Shown piece by piece: positions 6,168-7,627 of a DNA stretch of 7,627 nucleotides. This DNA is from Pseudomonadota bacterium. Lineage in GTDB: Bacteria; Pseudomonadota; Gammaproteobacteria; Steroidobacterales; Woeseiaceae. The stretch is from contig JADFGH010000102.1 of NCBI GenBank assembly GCA_022567775.1, forward strand, positions 1 through 7,627, in the 5' to 3' direction. Each line of letters begins with the position of its first letter. Position 1 is the stretch's first letter. The notes beneath the pieces were generated by a model. It was given only the letters and a program-made list of their open reading frames with translations. It ran no database searches and was not told the origin of the DNA. The position numbers were made by a program, and so were the translations under genes.

Positions 6168-7261
6168 ATGGAAACCGGCCAGATCAGGCAGACCATCTCT
6201 GACCTCACGGAACGCGTGACCGCGTTAAGGGGGTATCTTTGACTACGACACCCAGGCGGAACGCCTGACCGAGGTCCAGCGCGAGCTCGAACAACCCGAT
6301 GTCTGGAACCAACCCGATCGTGCCCAGGCCCTCGGCCAGGAACGGGCGCAGCTCGAGAAGATTGTCGCAACCCTGGATACGCTGACACGAGGCCTTGCAG
6401 ATGCGGGCGGCCTGCTGGAACTCGTAGTGGAAGAAGACGATAGCGACACGCTGGATGCGCTCGTGTCCGATCTCAAGGGCTTCGAACAGCAAGTCGAGGG
6501 GCTCGAATTTCGCCGCATGTTCAGGTGAGCTCGATAACAGCAATGCGTTCCTCGACATTCAATCCGGCGCCGGCGGCACCGAAGCCCAGGACTGGGCGAA
6601 CATGCTCCTCCGGATGTATCTGCGCTGGGCCGAGTCGCATGATTTCAAGACGGAGATCATCGAGGCATCCGCCGGCGAGGTTGCCGGAATCAAAAGTGCG
6701 ACGATCCTGATTTCAGGCGAATTTGCCTACGGCTGGTTGCGCACCGAGACCGGCGTACACCGGCTGGTGCGGAAATCTCCGTTCGATTCCGGGAACCGGC
6801 GTCACACGTCGTTCGCATCGGTATTTGTGTCGCCCGAAGTGGATGACGACATCGACGTCGATATCAATCCGTCGGACCTGAGGATCGATGTCTACCGGGC
6901 AAGCGGCGCCGGCGGCCAGCACGTCAACCGCACCGAGTCTGCGGTGCGCATTACCCATTTACCTTCGAATATCGTCGTCCAGTGCCAGAACGACAGGTCG
7001 CAACACAAGAACAAGGCGACGGCGATGAAGCAATTAAAGGCGAAACTCTATGAACTGGAGTTGCAGAATCGTCGCGCCAAGGCTCTGGAAGTGGAAGACA
7101 GCAAGTCCGACGTCGGCTGGGGCAGCCAGATTCGTAACTATGTACTCGATCAAAGCCGCATCAAGGATTTGCGTACCAACGTTGAAACCGGTAACACTCA
7201 GGCTGTACTGGATGGCGGGCTGGACCAATTTATTGAGGCAAGCCTCAAGCAGGGACTTTAA
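6168..7261 (+). CDS. prfB: Peptide chain release factor 2, with programmed frameshift and a second frame break
   Basis: RF2 ends translation at UGA and UAA codons on the ribosome. Three frames are needed to read this gene. Residues 1-24 (6168-6239) end at an in-frame TGA inside the classical +1 frameshift site. Translation resumes at 6241 (DYDTQAERL...) and runs well aligned to LEFRRMF (up to 6522). There the frame breaks again, with a TGA at 6526-6528. The homologous frame continues from 6524 ([13 protein letters not shown]) to the TAA at 7259-7261. The later part has the stop-codon recognition tripeptide SPF (6776-6784) and the catalytic GGQ (6911-6919), preceded by Ala at the site where E. 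coli K-12 has Thr246. Restoring two bases at the break gives 364 residues; E. coli RF2 has 365. As written, only a 119-residue fragment would be made. The start ATG has no clear Shine-Dalgarno sequence. lysS follows with no gap. Confidence 0.93.
6225..6243 (+). promoter_or_regulatory. prfB programmed +1 frameshift site
   Basis: The sequence TTAAGGGGGTATCTTTGAC contains every element of the RF2 autoregulatory site. An internal Shine-Dalgarno-like AGGGGG (6228-6233) is followed by the slippery codon CTT (6237-6239), the stop TGA (6240-6242) and a following C, a context that weakens termination. When RF2 is scarce, ribosomes pause at TGA and slip forward one base to read GAC at 6241. The peptide across the site, LRGYL then DYD, is the same as in E. 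coli. Confidence 0.97.
6517..6528 (+). other. Unexplained second frame break in prfB
   Basis: The bases ATGTTCAGGTGA read M-F-R-stop in the incoming frame. Relatives read MFSGE here, which would need TTC TCA GGT GAG. The observed TTCAGGTGAG is therefore short by two bases, most simply one copy of a TC dinucleotide. The protein matches the family closely on both sides of the break. There is no slippery codon or Shine-Dalgarno-like stimulator of the kind seen at 6225-6243, so recoding is not supported. A sequencing or assembly error, or a recent mutation, is more likely. Confidence 0.85.
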
Positions 7262-7627
7262 GTGAGTGCAGGAAAGGACAAACGGGACGAGAACGAACTG
7301 ATCGCCGAGCGCCGGCGCAAGCTGACTGCGTTGCGTGCATCCGGCAATCCCTACCCGAATGATTTTCGCAGGAATGCACTGGCGGACGAGCTGCATCAGA
7401 GCTACGGCAAGCACGAGGACGAGCATCTGCGGGAGCAAGCAATTCGGGTGACCGTTGCCGGCCGCATGATGGTCAAGCGCGTAATGGGCAAAGCGAGCTT
7501 TATCAAGCTGCAGGACCGGACCGGTCAAATACAGCTGCGTCTCGAGCGGGACCGATTGCCCGAGGGTCTGTACCAGGCTTTCAAGAAATGGGATGTTGGC
7601 GACATCCTTGGCGCGTCAGGGACCCTG
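7262..7627 (+). CDS. lysS: Lysyl-tRNA synthetase (class II), 5' part
   Basis: This is the first 122 residues of a class II lysyl-tRNA synthetase, which charges tRNA-Lys with lysine using ATP; the gene runs off the right edge. The visible part holds the N-terminal helix (NELIAERRRKLTALRASG), the family block NPYPNDFRR (about 34-42) and the start of the OB-fold anticodon-binding domain. That domain includes VAGRMMVKRVMGKASFIKLQ, LPEGLY and FKKWDVGDILGASG, all closely like E. coli LysS. The catalytic domain with class II motifs 1-3 lies outside the window. The start is GTG at the base right after the prfB stop. CAGGGA (7250-7255) inside the prfB end is the Shine-Dalgarno site at 6-base spacing. 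A prfB-lysS operon with translational coupling is common in this class. Confidence 0.96.
   Translation, partial: MSAGKDKRDENELIAERRRKLTALRASGNPYPNDFRRNALADELHQSYGKHEDEHLREQAIRVTVAGRMMVKRVMGKASFIKLQDRTGQIQLRLERDRLPEGLYQAFKKWDVGDILGASGTL

Noticed and set aside
6455..6523. ATG 6455 as a start for a shorter RF2
   Set aside because: The residues from 6455 to 6523 in that frame are unrelated to RF2, while the frame-1 reading of the same bases matches RF2 well. The ATG is an artefact of the frame break.
6041..6558. Minus-strand open frames across the recJ end and prfB start
   Set aside because: They overlap well-supported plus-strand coding sequence and the RF2 frameshift site, and their translations show no recognisable domain.
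1..7627. Search for mobile elements, CRISPR arrays, tRNA/rRNA genes or novel defence-type cassettes
   Set aside because: No repeat-spacer pattern, transposase, integrase or RNA-gene signature was seen. All coding space is taken up by core gammaproteobacterial genes.

Overview
The window is a stretch of gammaproteobacterial core chromosome. Every gene has a clear counterpart in that class, base composition is moderately GC-rich throughout, and there is no phage, transposase, CRISPR array or RNA gene. The gene set pcm - yqaA-type membrane protein - nlpD - rpoS is the classical stationary-phase block. The set rpfE-like - recJ - prfB - lysS resembles the neighbourhood of the Xanthomonas rpf region. 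I cannot name a genus. A free-living, probably environmental gammaproteobacterium is the best inference.

Left block (1-2785, plus strand): the 3' part of pcm (protein repair methyltransferase), a DedA/VTT-type membrane protein of the YqaA kind, the lipoprotein NlpD (LysM plus degenerate LytM domain, an amidase activator in cell division), and rpoS (stationary-phase sigma factor). A 9-bp hairpin sits directly on the rpoS ribosome binding site, with one Shine-Dalgarno copy in its stem and another in its loop. This is a plausible local device for translational control.

Middle (2786-3430): a REP-like small palindrome with a GTAG head, then a perfect 20-bp inverted repeat with a 5-base loop, probably a bidirectional terminator between convergent genes. 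A minus-strand Mth938-like (DUF498) gene of unknown function follows, then a divergent promoter region of about 130 bases.

Right block (3431-7627, plus strand): an RpfE-like protein whose end overlaps recJ by 8 bases; recJ (5'-3' single-strand exonuclease); prfB (release factor 2) with its classical programmed +1 frameshift site; and the 5' part of lysS, which starts on the base after the prfB stop. prfB also carries a second, unexpected frame break near 6520-6528, best explained by loss of two bases (natural or an assembly error). As written, the gene encodes only a 119-residue fragment. Restoring two bases gives 364 residues, close to the normal RF2 size.

I did not find an undescribed system. 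The most notable items are the second prfB frame break, the hairpin on the rpoS ribosome binding site, and the pair of palindromes downstream of rpoS.
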